A stretch of 64,000 nt of DNA from Nonomuraea indica (GTDB lineage: Bacteria; Actinomycetota; Actinomycetes; Streptosporangiales; Streptosporangiaceae). Positions within the stretch are counted from its first letter, which is position 1. Every line of letters begins with the position of its first letter. The DNA lies in NCBI RefSeq assembly GCF_002850745.1, contig NZ_KZ559468.1, positions 475,109 to 539,108 of the forward strand. Direction: 5' to 3'. Position numbers and translations under genes: made by a program. The notes under the pieces are model-generated. The model was not told the origin of the DNA. It saw nothing but the letters and a program-made list of their open reading frames with translations, and searched no databases. This document shows, in pieces, positions 1 to 8,082 of the stretch.

Positions 1-163
1 TCCAGTCGAGCCCCGTCGTGCCGAGCGCTCGCTGGAGGGCCACCGAAGACCACCAGGCGGCCGGCAGCCGCGGGTCGCCCAGGGACTCCGCGATCTGCTG
101 GGGTCTACTCCAGCGCAGGGCAGGGACCAGGTCGCTCAGGCAGATCGATGACTCGACGTCCAT
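1..163 (-). CDS. Unrecognised protein, N-terminal fragment cut by the window edge
   Basis: An open frame runs leftwards from an ATG at 163 off the left edge, about 54 codons, beginning MDVESSICLSDLVPALRW. Codons are mostly G/C-ending, as in real genes here. A GAGGAT sequence lies 11 to 16 bases before the ATG, rather far for a good ribosome-binding site. No motif is recognisable and no function is suggested. It would be the gene downstream of the psuGK operon on the same strand. Confidence 0.4.
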   Translation of the reverse strand, partial: MDVESSICLSDLVPALRWSRPQQIAESLGDPRLPAAWWSSVALQRALGTTGLDW

Positions 164-246
164 CGGCGGACCGTATCCTCCCCAGAGTGAGCCGCGTTAC
201 TAGGCGATACGCATGTGGTCAATGGTGCAGCCTACGCGGCAAGCTA

Positions 247-1200
247 TCAATCGGCGTGAATAGGGTAAAGACGATTCACTTCCAAACCGTACCGTGGCCG
301 ACCGCCCACGAGGGCCACACACGCGGCTCCCGCGCGGCAACCGGCGCGCAGCGCGGCCTCTTCTCCGGCGCCTCGCAGGGACGCGGTGAGATATCCCGCC
401 GCGAAGGCGTCACCTGCCCCCGTGGTGTCCACGACCTCGGCGCGGATCCCCTCCACGGTAGCCACCACCCGGCCTCCGGTGGCCGCCAGAGCGCCCTGGG
501 GTCCCAGCTTGACCACCGCGGTGCCGTACCTCCCGCTGAGGATCTCCGCGGCGCGGCCGGGCGTCGGCGCGCCGGTGAGCAGCAGGGCCTCGTCGAGGTT
601 GGGGATGATCAGGTCGGCGCCGGCCGATTCGGCCAGGAAGCGTTCGACGCCGAACTCCCGCAGCGGCCCGGTCGAGGCCGGATCGACGCTGACGCGCACC
701 CCCGCGGCGGCCGCCTGCGCCATGGCGAGCCGGGCCAGCCGCAGCCCCGGCTCGGCGAACATCGTGTACGCCGACAGGTGCAGCAGCCCGGCGCCGGGGA
801 GGAGCGAGACGTCCCAGTCGTCCGGGGAGATCCGGCCGCCGGCCCCGCGATTGGTGAGCATGGTGCGTTCGCCCGTCGCGTCCACCATGGCGATGACGAC
901 GGCCGTCGGGTGGCCGGGGTCGACGGCGAGGTGGGGGCGCACCCCGGTGCGGCGCAGCTCGTCGGCGTGCCACTCGCCGGTGTCGCGGCCGACCCGGGCC
1001 AGCAGGCGGACGTCGCCGTCGGGGCCGGCCAGGTGGGCGGCCCAGGCGGCGGTGTTCGCGCCGGAGCCGCCGGGACGCAGCACGATCTCCGCCGCGGTGT
1101 CGGTGCCGGGCGCGAGCGGGGCGCCGTGCAGGGCCACCACGTCGGTGACGACGTCGCCGACGACCAGCAGTCCGGGGGCGGGCGGGCCCGCGTGGGTCAC
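247..1200 (-). CDS. psuK: PfkB-family sugar kinase, probably pseudouridine kinase
   Basis: 317-residue ribokinase/PfkB-type kinase. The N-terminal half has the sugar-binding glycine motif RPGGSGANTAAW, and the C-terminal signature DTTGAGDAFAAGYL supplies the anion hole and catalytic Asp. PfkB kinases phosphorylate sugars or nucleosides; substrate cannot be read from this sequence alone. The GTG start (1198-1200) overlaps the TGA of the upstream pseudouridine-5'-phosphate glycosidase by four bases, so the two are translationally coupled. That pairing is the standard psuK/psuG pathway: pseudouridine is phosphorylated, then split to uracil and ribose 5-phosphate. Family is certain; the substrate rests on the neighbour. 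Confidence 0.85.
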   Translation of the reverse strand: MTHAGPPAPGLLVVGDVVTDVVALHGAPLAPGTDTAAEIVLRPGGSGANTAAWAAHLAGPDGDVRLLARVGRDTGEWHADELRRTGVRPHLAVDPGHPTAVVIAMVDATGERTMLTNRGAGGRISPDDWDVSLLPGAGLLHLSAYTMFAEPGLRLARLAMAQAAAAGVRVSVDPASTGPLREFGVERFLAESAGADLIIPNLDEALLLTGAPTPGRAAEILSGRYGTAVVKLGPQGALAATGGRVVATVEGIRAEVVDTTGAGDAFAAGYLTASLRGAGEEAALRAGCRAGAACVALVGGRPRYGLEVNRLYPIHAD

Positions 1201-2123
1201 GGGCGCGACCAGGCCAGGGCGATCCGCGCGGCGAGCGCGGTGTTGCCGCGTACGGCCGCCAGGTTGGCCTCCAGGGAGGCGCCGCCGGTGCCGCGCACCA
1301 GGTAGCCGAGCAGGAACGGCGTGATCGCCTGGCCGGTGACGCCGTCGCGGTCGGCCGCGGCCAGCGCCTCGGCCAGCACCCGGTCGTGCAGGGCCGGGTC
1401 GAGCTGCCGGTCCTCGGGGACCGGGTTGGCGACGATCAGCGCGGTCTCCTGGCCGCCGAGCGCGTCCTGGCCGCGCATGATCGCCGCGGCCTGCTCGGGC
1501 GTCTCGATCCGCCAGTCGACCGGCTCGCCGGAGGAGTGCAGGTAGAAGCCGGGGAAGGTGTCGGTGCGGTAGCCGGCCACGGTGACGCCCCGGGTCTCCA
1601 GCCGCTGCAGCGTCGCGCGCACGTCGAGGATCGACTTCACGCCCGCGCACACCACCGTGATCCGGGTACGGGCCAGGGTGTCGAGGTCGGCCGACTCGTC
1701 CTGCTCCTCGGTCCAGCCGCGGTGCACCCCGCCGAGGCCGCCGGTGGCGAAGATCCGGATGCCCGCCCGCGCGGCCAGGAACGACGTGGCGGACACGGTC
1801 GTGGCGCCGCTCGCCTTCAGCGCCGCCGCCACCGGCAGGTCGCGCTGGCCGAGCTTGCGCAGGCCCGGCTCGATCGCGATGCGCTCCAGCTGGGCCTCGT
1901 CCAGGCCGATCCGGGCCACGCCGTCGAGGACGGCGATCGTGGCCGGCACGGCGCCCGCCTCCCGGACGATCCCCTCCAGCTCCCGGGCGACCTCCAGGTT
2001 GCGCGGCTGCGGCAGCCCGTGGGAGATGATCGTGGACTCCAGCGCCACGACGGGGGCGCCGGCGGCGAGCGCCGCGGCCACCTCGTCGGACGGCTGGAGC
2101 AGAGGCGTGGTGGTGCTGTGCAT
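1197..2123 (-). CDS. psuG: Pseudouridine-5'-phosphate glycosidase
   Basis: 308 residues, the usual length for PsuG (IndA-like). The family block ALESTIISHGLPQPRNLEVA lies near residue 30 and GGLGGVHRGW near residue 128; the C-terminal half has VANPVPE and a GGASLEANLA segment. PsuG reversibly cleaves pseudouridine 5'-phosphate to uracil and ribose 5-phosphate in the cytosol, using a lysine and a divalent metal. It is the first gene of a two-gene operon with the kinase downstream (GTGA overlap). The start is ATG with GAGGAG about 12 bases upstream, slightly long spacing. Confidence 0.93.
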   Translation of the reverse strand: MHSTTTPLLQPSDEVAAALAAGAPVVALESTIISHGLPQPRNLEVARELEGIVREAGAVPATIAVLDGVARIGLDEAQLERIAIEPGLRKLGQRDLPVAAALKASGATTVSATSFLAARAGIRIFATGGLGGVHRGWTEEQDESADLDTLARTRITVVCAGVKSILDVRATLQRLETRGVTVAGYRTDTFPGFYLHSSGEPVDWRIETPEQAAAIMRGQDALGGQETALIVANPVPEDRQLDPALHDRVLAEALAAADRDGVTGQAITPFLLGYLVRGTGGASLEANLAAVRGNTALAARIALAWSRP

Positions 2124-2222
2124 GTGGGTCTGATGCTCCTCGTACGTCTACGGGTCCGGCGGTGAAGCGCACGTCAGTGTATTTCACCTGGTGCGCTCGC
2201 CTGCGAGGGCGTACGTCCGGAT

Positions 2223-3335
2223 TCAGGTGAGGAGCGCGACGCCGGCCAGCGAGACGGCGGCGAGCAGGCCCGTCGCGATGCCGCCCAGCAGCAGGACGCG
2301 TCCGCCCCGGGCCAGCTTGCGCGCGTCGATGCCGGTGCCCAGGGCGAACAGGGCGGCGGCCATGAGCACGGTGGTGACGTCCGGCAGGACCGCCGTCACC
2401 GGGCGCGGCACGAGACCGAGGCTGCGCAGCGCGACCGCCCCGAGGAAGCCCGCCACGAACAGCGGCATCACCGGCGGCCGCCCCCGGCCGCCCGGGGTGG
2501 CGGCGGACGGGCCGCCACCGCCCACGCCGGGGCAGGACGTGCCGGGGCCTGACGCGCCCGGGGCGGCGGCGGGGGTGGCGAGGGCGGGAGCCGGTGGGGC
2601 GGGCATGGGGGCGGGCGCGGCGACGGCGGGCGTGGGCTTGGTCGTGGTCGTGGTGAGGGCGACGAGGGGGGCGAGCAGGAGGACGCGGCCGAGTTTCACG
2701 GTGATCGCCGTGGCCAGCACGCCGGAGGCCGACCCGATCGCCGCGACCTGGGCCACCTCGTGCACCGCCGCGCCGGTCCACAGCCCGAGCTGGGCCGGCG
2801 ACAGCCCCAGCCAGGACGCCGCCAGGGGCACGGCCACGATGGCCGCGCTCCCGTACAGCACCACGACGCCGAGTGCGGCCGCCGCGTCGTCGTCCGTGGT
2901 GACGGGACGCCCGCCGGGGCCGGGTACGCGCGTGGCGTCGTGCATGGCGGCGATGGCGGCGGCGCCGCAGACGGACACCCCGGTGGCGACGAGCAGCGAG
3001 GTGCCGGGCGGCAGCCCGAGCCGCCTGCCGATCGGCGGCGTGAGCCAGAACGTGACCCCGGTCGCCGTCACCACGACCGCCACCGTCGGCCAGCCCATGG
3101 CCAGCACCTGCGGCACCGCGATCTGCAGCCCCAGCAGCACGATGGCCGCCCGCAGCACCCGCCGGGCCGCGAACGCCAGCCCGGGACGCAGCCGGGGGCC
3201 GGCGCCGCCGAGGTTGGCCAGCAGCGCGCCCGCCGCCACCGCCACCACGGCCGGGCTGAGCGCGGGGACGAGCCGGTTGACGGCCAGCGAGAGAATCACG
3301 GCGAGCGCGGTCGCGACCAGGCCGGGCAGAAGCAT
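2223..3335 (-). CDS. YeiH/UPF0324-family membrane protein (putative sulfate exporter family)
   Basis: 370-residue polytopic membrane protein with roughly ten hydrophobic segments. It carries family-typical stretches: LLGLQIAVPQVLAMG, GVSVCGAAAIAAM, WTGAAVHEVAQVAAIG and the C-terminal ALGTGIDARKL. YeiH proteins sit in the inner membrane; the sulfate-export role is a family label, not proven. A proline/alanine/glycine-rich insert of about 60 residues (DNA about 2480-2660) interrupts a loop in the C-terminal half, longer than usual. ATG at 3335 was chosen because the conserved hydrophobic start MLLPGLVATALAVIL follows. It is divergent from the LysR gene, 70 bases away, as in the classical yeiH/yeiE arrangement. 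Confidence 0.82.
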   Translation of the reverse strand: MLLPGLVATALAVILSLAVNRLVPALSPAVVAVAAGALLANLGGAGPRLRPGLAFAARRVLRAAIVLLGLQIAVPQVLAMGWPTVAVVVTATGVTFWLTPPIGRRLGLPPGTSLLVATGVSVCGAAAIAAMHDATRVPGPGGRPVTTDDDAAAALGVVVLYGSAAIVAVPLAASWLGLSPAQLGLWTGAAVHEVAQVAAIGSASGVLATAITVKLGRVLLLAPLVALTTTTTKPTPAVAAPAPMPAPPAPALATPAAAPGASGPGTSCPGVGGGGPSAATPGGRGRPPVMPLFVAGFLGAVALRSLGLVPRPVTAVLPDVTTVLMAAALFALGTGIDARKLARGGRVLLLGGIATGLLAAVSLAGVALLT

Positions 3336-3388
3336 GTCCCCAGTCTTCGCGGGGCGGAAGGGGGCCGGTAGCCGCGGATCGGCTGGGA

Positions 3389-3411
3389 GGTCATAGCCTG
3401 GGGCTATGACC
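3389..3411. promoter_or_regulatory. LysR-type operator overlapping the regulator's own start codon
   Basis: Perfect inverted repeat: 10-base arms GGTCATAGCC / GGCTATGACC with a 3-base spacer. It includes the LysR-style ATAG-N7-CTAT core (T-N11-A pattern). The right arm contains the ATG of the LysR gene (3406-3408). It lies between the divergent exporter and regulator, where such regulators bind. Confidence 0.7.
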
Positions 3412-4296
3412 GAGCTGCCTGATCTCGTCTCGCTCCAGCTGCTGGTCGACGTGCGCGAGCTGGGCAGCCTCGGCCAGGCGGCCCGGGCGGCCGGCATGGC
3501 GCAGCCCTCCGCCAGCAAACGCATCGCGCAGCTCGAACGCCGCCTCGGGCTGCCCCTGCTGGAACGCTCGCCGCGCGGCTCGACCCTCACCGCCGAGGGC
3601 GAGACGGTGGCGGGCTGGGCCGCCCAGGTGCTCGCCGCCGCCCACGAGCTGGTGCGCGCCGCGCGGGCCGTGCGGCACCGCGGCGCGGCGCACCTGCGGG
3701 TGGCCGCCAGCATGACGGTGGCCGAGTACCTGATGCCGCGCTGGCTCGGCGAGCTGCAGCACCGCGAGCCCGACGTCCAGGTGGGCCTGGCCGTCGTCAA
3801 CTCGGCCGACGTGGCCGCCCGGGTGCTCGCGGGGGAGGTGGAGCTGGGGTTCGTGGAGGGGCCGAGCGTGCCCGCCGGGCTGGCGCGCCGCGTCGTGGGC
3901 ACGGACCGGCTGGTGGTGGTCGTGGCGCCCGGCCACCCGTGGGCGCGCCGCCGCACGGCGCTGCGGGGCGCGGAGCTGGCCGCCACCCCGCTGGTCGTCC
4001 GCGAGCCCGGCTCGGGCACCCGGGTGACGCTGGACGTGGCGTTCGCGGGCCTGGGGCAGGCCAGGCCCCGGCTGGAGCTCGGGTCCAACTCGGCCGTCAA
4101 GGGTGCGGCACAGGCGGGGGTGGCGCCCGCGGTGCTCAGCGGGTACGCCGTCGAGGCCGAGCTCGCCGCCGGGCGGCTGGTGGAGGTGCCGCTGGACGGG
4201 GTGGACCTGGCCCGGAGCCTGCACGCGGTGTGGCGGCGCGGCCGCCCCCTCACCGGCCCGGCCGCCACCCTGCTCGGCATCGCCGGGCCCGCCTGA
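3406..4296 (+). CDS. LysR-family transcriptional regulator (YeiE/CysL-like)
   Basis: 296 residues. The N-terminal winged helix-turn-helix covers residues 3-62 (LVDVRELGSLGQAARAAGMAQPSASKRIAQLERRLGLPLLERSPRGSTLT); a periplasmic-binding-type effector domain covers about 90-290. It probably controls the divergent YeiH-type exporter. The ATG lies inside a perfect LysR-type palindrome and no separate ribosome-binding site is visible, suggesting a very short or absent leader and tight autoregulation. The effector cannot be inferred. Confidence 0.9.
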   Translation: MTELPDLVSLQLLVDVRELGSLGQAARAAGMAQPSASKRIAQLERRLGLPLLERSPRGSTLTAEGETVAGWAAQVLAAAHELVRAARAVRHRGAAHLRVAASMTVAEYLMPRWLGELQHREPDVQVGLAVVNSADVAARVLAGEVELGFVEGPSVPAGLARRVVGTDRLVVVVAPGHPWARRRTALRGAELAATPLVVREPGSGTRVTLDVAFAGLGQARPRLELGSNSAVKGAAQAGVAPAVLSGYAVEAELAAGRLVEVPLDGVDLARSLHAVWRRGRPLTGPAATLLGIAGPA

Positions 4297-4340
4297 CCGC
4301 CCGGTGGCCGGGTCCGCTCGGCGGGCCGTAGGGTGCCGCT

Positions 4341-5945
4341 ATGAGCAGGTATGACGTCGTCATCGCCGGTGGCGGGCACAACGGGCTCGTCGCCGCGGCC
4401 TACCTGGCGCGCGCCGGGCGGAAGGTCCTCGTCCTCGAACGGCTCGGTCACGCCGGTGGCCTGGCCGTCTCCACCCGCGCCTTCCCCGGCGTGGACGTAC
4501 GCCTGTCGCGCTACTCCTACCTCGTCAGCCTCCTTCCGGCGAAGATCGCCCGGGACCTCGGCCTCGGCCTCGAACTGCGCCGCCGCCGCTACGCCTCCTA
4601 CACGCCCAGGGGCCGCACCGGCCTGCTCGTCGACAACGGCGACGCGGCGCGCACGGCCGCCTCGTTCCGCGACGTCACCGGGGGCGAGGCCGATCACCGG
4701 GCGTGGCAGGACTTCTACGGCCTCGTCGCGCGGGTCGCGCGCACGCTGGCGCCGACGCTGCTGGAGCCGCTGCGCCCCGCCGCCGAGATCGAGCGCCTGG
4801 TCGGGCCGCGGGCCTGGCGCGAGCTGTTCCAGCGGCCCATCGGCGAGGTGGTGGACGAGCGGTTCGGCGACGACACGGTCCGCGGGGTGGTGCTGACCGA
4901 CGCGCTGATCGGCACGTTCGCCGACCCGGCGGCCGACCTGCTGGCCAACCGGTGCTTCCTCTACCACGTCATCGGCGACGGCACCGGGGAGTGGAACGTC
5001 CCCGTCGGCGGCATGGGCGCGGTCTCCGGCGCGATCGAGGCGGCGGCCAGGCGGGCCGGGGCGGAGATCGTGACCGGCGCCGAGATCGTCGGCATCGCGC
5101 CGTCCGGCGAGGTGACCTTCCGCACCGGGGCCACCGGAAAGGCCGGCGGCGAGCCCGACGAACGGCACGACGGGCGGCACGACGGGCGGCACGACGGGGC
5201 GCACGACGGGCGGCGCGACGAGGAGCACACGGTGACGGGCGGGCACGTGCTGGTCAACCTGCCGCCCGCCGTGCTCGACCGGCTGCTCGGCCGCCCTGCC
5301 ACGTTGCCGGAGGGCGCGCAGCTCAAGGTCAACATGGTGCTGTCGCGGCTGCCCCGCCTGAAGGACCCGGCCGTGGACCCGAAGGCCGCCTTCAGCGGCA
5401 CGTTCCACATCAACGAGGGTCGCGACCAGCTCGCCCGCGCCTACCAGCAGGCGGCCGCCGGCCGGATCCCCGACCTGCCGCCGGCCGAGGTCTACTGCCA
5501 CTCGCTGACCGACCCGTCCGTACTCGGACCGGAGCTGCGCGGCCGGGCCGAGACGATGACGCTGTTCGGCCTGCACATGCCCGCCCGGCTGTTCCGGGAG
5601 GACCCGCGGCGGGCGCGGGCCGAGGCGCTGCGCGCCACGTTCGCCTCCGTCGACTCGGTCCTGGCCGAACCCCTGGAGGATTGCCTGCTGCGCGCCCCCG
5701 ACGGCACGCCGTGCGTCGAGGCCAGGACCCCGGTGGACCTGGAGACGGAGACCGGCCTGCCGGGCGGCCACATCTTCCACCGCGACCTGGCCTGGCCGTA
5801 CGCCGACGAGGGCGGCTGGGGCGTCGAGACCGAGCACGAACGGATCCTGCTGTGCGGCGCGGGCGCCCGCCGGGGCGGCGGCGTCAGCGGCATCCCCGGT
5901 CACAACGCCGCCATGGCCCTGCTGACGGGCGGCGGACGGCCGTGA
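4341..5945 (+). CDS. Phytoene-desaturase-like NAD(P)/FAD-dependent oxidoreductase
   Basis: 534 residues. The N-terminal Rossmann fold YDVVIAGGGHNGLVAAAYLARAG continues to an acidic/ELR region (VLVLERLGHAGG), typical of the FAD amine-oxidase/carotenoid-desaturase superfamily. The C-terminal FAD-binding segment is GGWGVETEHERILLCGAGARRGGGVSGIPGHNAA. The best family match from memory is the phytoene dehydrogenase-related COG1233 group (also called pyridine nucleotide-disulfide oxidoreductase domain 2), whose substrates are mostly unknown. No carotenoid genes adjoin it, so a carotenoid role is not supported. A histidine/aspartate-rich tandem insert (HDGR units, DNA 5164-5220) sits in a mid-protein loop. 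Predicted cytosolic. Confidence 0.75.
   Translation: MSRYDVVIAGGGHNGLVAAAYLARAGRKVLVLERLGHAGGLAVSTRAFPGVDVRLSRYSYLVSLLPAKIARDLGLGLELRRRRYASYTPRGRTGLLVDNGDAARTAASFRDVTGGEADHRAWQDFYGLVARVARTLAPTLLEPLRPAAEIERLVGPRAWRELFQRPIGEVVDERFGDDTVRGVVLTDALIGTFADPAADLLANRCFLYHVIGDGTGEWNVPVGGMGAVSGAIEAAARRAGAEIVTGAEIVGIAPSGEVTFRTGATGKAGGEPDERHDGRHDGRHDGAHDGRRDEEHTVTGGHVLVNLPPAVLDRLLGRPATLPEGAQLKVNMVLSRLPRLKDPAVDPKAAFSGTFHINEGRDQLARAYQQAAAGRIPDLPPAEVYCHSLTDPSVLGPELRGRAETMTLFGLHMPARLFREDPRRARAEALRATFASVDSVLAEPLEDCLLRAPDGTPCVEARTPVDLETETGLPGGHIFHRDLAWPYADEGGWGVETEHERILLCGAGARRGGGVSGIPGHNAAMALLTGGGRP
5164..5220 (+). repeat. In-frame 12-bp tandem repeat (HDGR units)
   Basis: Four 12-bp copies of GGCACGACGGGC (5164-5211) with few changes, followed by a partial fifth. 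They encode HDGRHDGRHDGAHDGR in the FAD oxidoreductase. Seen directly. It probably lies in a surface loop and may vary in copy number between strains. Confidence 0.8.
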
Positions 5946-5948
5946 CCC

Positions 5949-5970
5949 CTCATCGGGTTCTCATGATGAG
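5949..5970 (+). promoter_or_regulatory. Direct-repeat operator for the OmpR-type response regulator (autoregulation)
   Basis: CTCAT (5949-5953), six bases, then CTCAT (5960-5964), an 11-base period typical of OmpR/PhoB-family tandem sites. It is followed by GATGAG, which forms a second small inverted repeat. It lies 18-39 bases before the response-regulator ATG. The same CTCAT-N6-CTCA pattern recurs at 8022-8037 before the glycosyltransferase operon. Confidence 0.55.
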
Positions 5971-5987
5971 CGCCTACCTTGAGCGGC

Positions 5988-6683
5988 ATGAGTGAGGTGG
6001 CACGGCTGCTGGTGGTCGACGACGAGCCCGCGCTGCGCGAGGCGTTGCAGTCCAGCCTGGAGTTCGAGGGCTACCGGGTCGCCACGGCCGACGACGGGCA
6101 GGCCGCGCTGGACGCGCTGGCCCGCGAGCCGTACGACGCCGTGCTGCTCGACGTCATGATGCCCCGCCTCGACGGGCTGACCGCCTGCCGGCGGCTGCGC
6201 GCCTCGGCCAACCACGTGCCCGTCCTCATGCTGACGGCCCGCGACGCCGTGGGCGACCGGGTCTCCGGTCTCGACGCCGGCGCCGACGACTACCTGGTCA
6301 AGCCGTTCGAGCTGGACGAGCTGCTGGCCCGGGTGCGCGCCCTGCTGCGGCGCAGCGCGCTGCGCGACACTCCCGCCGACGGCGCCCTGGCCTACGCCGA
6401 CCTGCGGATGGACCCGGCGACCCGGGAGGTGACGCGCGGCGGGCGGGTGCTCGACCTGACCCGCACCGAGTTCCTGCTGATGGAGCTGTTCCTGACGCAT
6501 CCGCGACAGGTGCTGACGCGCGAGCAGATCCTCGGCGAGGTGTGGGGGTTCGACTTCGAGCCGACGTCCAATTCGCTGGACGTGTACGTGATGTACCTGC
6601 GGCGCAAGACCGAGGCCGGCGGCGAGCCGCGGGTGATCCACACCGTGCGCGGGGTCGGGTACGTGCTGCGGGCGGCGCCGTGA
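5988..6683 (+). CDS. OmpR/MprA-type response regulator
   Basis: 231 residues. Receiver domain at 6-120, acidic pair D11-D12, phospho-acceptor D55 in [13 protein letters not shown], conserved T in LMLTARD and K in YLVKPFEL. C-terminal winged-helix DNA-binding domain about 135-230 ([26 protein letters not shown], then [11 protein letters not shown] and VRGVGYVL). ATG at 5988 is preferred to an upstream in-frame TTG at 5979. It overlaps the downstream histidine kinase by four bases. It probably regulates itself and the glycosyltransferase operon through the shared direct repeats. Confidence 0.93.
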   Translation: MSEVARLLVVDDEPALREALQSSLEFEGYRVATADDGQAALDALAREPYDAVLLDVMMPRLDGLTACRRLRASANHVPVLMLTARDAVGDRVSGLDAGADDYLVKPFELDELLARVRALLRRSALRDTPADGALAYADLRMDPATREVTRGGRVLDLTRTEFLLMELFLTHPRQVLTREQILGEVWGFDFEPTSNSLDVYVMYLRRKTEAGGEPRVIHTVRGVGYVLRAAP

Positions 6684-8047
6684 GGCGAGGCAGCCTGCGC
6701 TCACGGCTGACGCTGCTGGTGGCGGTGGCCGTGGCGCTGGCCGTCGCGATCAGCTCCGGCGCCTGCTACATGATCGTCCGCCAGCAGATGTACGACCAGA
6801 TGAGCCGCGACCTGCGGCCCGACCCGGGTGACTCGCCGTACCAGCGGAAGAAGGACCTCGAGTACGTCGGCTCCCACTGCACGACCGACGAGCGGATCGC
6901 GGGCGACTTCCAGCCGCCGGAGATCAACCAGCTCATCTTCAGCGACGGCCGCCCCACCTGCCACCTGGGCCCGCCCATCGTCGTCAGGGGCGGCGACCGG
7001 CGCATCGCGGCGTACGGCGGCGACCACGTCTACACCGGCGCGACCGCCGACGGCACCCCCGTGCTCGTCTACGTCGAGGGGGTCGAGCCCGGCATGGCCA
7101 GGATGAAGGCACGGCGGCTCGACCAGATCCAGGACCCGCTCAACATGGTCGCCCTGCTGCTGGGCGCGGTCGCCGCCCTCGGCGTGCTCGGCGCGGCCCT
7201 GGCCGGGTGGGTGGTCTCGCGGACCGCGCTGGCCCCGGTCGGCCGGCTCACCCGGGCCGTCGAGCACATCGCGCAGACCGAGGACCTCACCACCCGCATC
7301 CCGATCGCCGGCACCGACGAGATCGCCCGCCTAGGCTCGTCGTTCAACGCGATGACCGCCGCCCTGGCCGGCTCGCGCGAACGCCAGCAGCAGCTCGTCG
7401 CCGACGCCGGCCACGAGCTGCGCACGCCCCTGACCACCCTGCGCACCAACATCGACCTGCTGCTGCGCAGTGAGCAGACCGGCCGCAGCCTCGACCCGGC
7501 CGCCAAGAAGCGCCTGCTGGTCAACGTGAAGGCGCAGTTCGCCGAGCTGTCCACGCTGGTCGGCGACCTGCTCCAGCTCGCCCGCGGCGACACCGACCAC
7601 GAGCCGCACGTCGAGCTGGCACTGCACGACGTCGTCGAGGCCGCCGTCGACCGGGCCCGGCTGCGCGGCGCCGAGGTCACCACCGACCTGCGCCCCTGGT
7701 ACGTCGTCGGCGGCGCGGCCTCCCTGGAACGTGCCGTGCTCAACCTCATCGACAACGCCGCCAAGTTCGGCCCCGGCCAGGTGGACGTGGCGCTGGACGA
7801 CGGGGTGCTGACCGTGCGCGACCGCGGCCCCGGCATCCCGGAGGAGGAGCTGCCGCACGTCTTCGACCGCTTCTGGCGCTCCCCGACGGCGCGCGGCATG
7901 CCCGGCTCCGGCCTCGGGCTGGCGATCGTGGCGCAGGCCGTGGCCGAGTCCGGAGGACAGGTGCGCCTCGCCAACGCCCGCGAAGGCGGCATCGTCGCTA
8001 CGATCACGTTGCCGGGCAAATCTCATCCTGCCCTCAGAAACGAGTAA
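6680..8047 (+). CDS. Membrane sensor histidine kinase (MprB-like)
   Basis: 455 residues, starting at a GTG that overlaps the regulator's TGA. Two membrane segments (about 8-32 and 155-180) flank an extracytoplasmic sensor. A HAMP domain follows ([16 protein letters not shown]...). The H-box is [13 protein letters not shown] with phospho-acceptor H245. The ATPase domain has the N box ([12 protein letters not shown]), DRGPGIPEE and [13 protein letters not shown]. It autophosphorylates and passes phosphate to D55 of the partner regulator. The sensed signal is unknown. Confidence 0.93.
   Translation: MRRGSLRSRLTLLVAVAVALAVAISSGACYMIVRQQMYDQMSRDLRPDPGDSPYQRKKDLEYVGSHCTTDERIAGDFQPPEINQLIFSDGRPTCHLGPPIVVRGGDRRIAAYGGDHVYTGATADGTPVLVYVEGVEPGMARMKARRLDQIQDPLNMVALLLGAVAALGVLGAALAGWVVSRTALAPVGRLTRAVEHIAQTEDLTTRIPIAGTDEIARLGSSFNAMTAALAGSRERQQQLVADAGHELRTPLTTLRTNIDLLLRSEQTGRSLDPAAKKRLLVNVKAQFAELSTLVGDLLQLARGDTDHEPHVELALHDVVEAAVDRARLRGAEVTTDLRPWYVVGGAASLERAVLNLIDNAAKFGPGQVDVALDDGVLTVRDRGPGIPEEELPHVFDRFWRSPTARGMPGSGLGLAIVAQAVAESGGQVRLANAREGGIVATITLPGKSHPALRNE
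8022..8037 (+). promoter_or_regulatory. Second direct-repeat operator (CTCAT-N6-CTCAG)
   Basis: CTCAT at 8022-8026 and CTCAG at 8033-8037, an 11-base period identical to the site at 5949-5964. It sits in the last codons of the kinase gene and about 46-61 bases before the glycosyltransferase ATG, where it could be the kinase/regulator pair's target. Confidence 0.5.
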
Positions 8048-8082
8048 GTCCCCTTAAATCCTGAACCCCTGAACTGTTGGGC

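Noticed and set aside
2223..5903. A 1226-codon minus-strand open frame spanning the YeiH-like gene, lysR and the FAD enzyme gene
   Set aside because: Only the part below 3335 encodes a recognisable protein. The remainder is the complement of lysR and the oxidoreductase, both with clear domains, and is an artefact of GC-rich DNA lacking stops.
4341..5945. Carotenoid biosynthesis cluster
   Set aside because: The oxidoreductase belongs to the broad phytoene-desaturase-like family, but there is no phytoene synthase or cyclase beside it, and the GGPP synthase is 55 kb away within the diterpenoid cluster.
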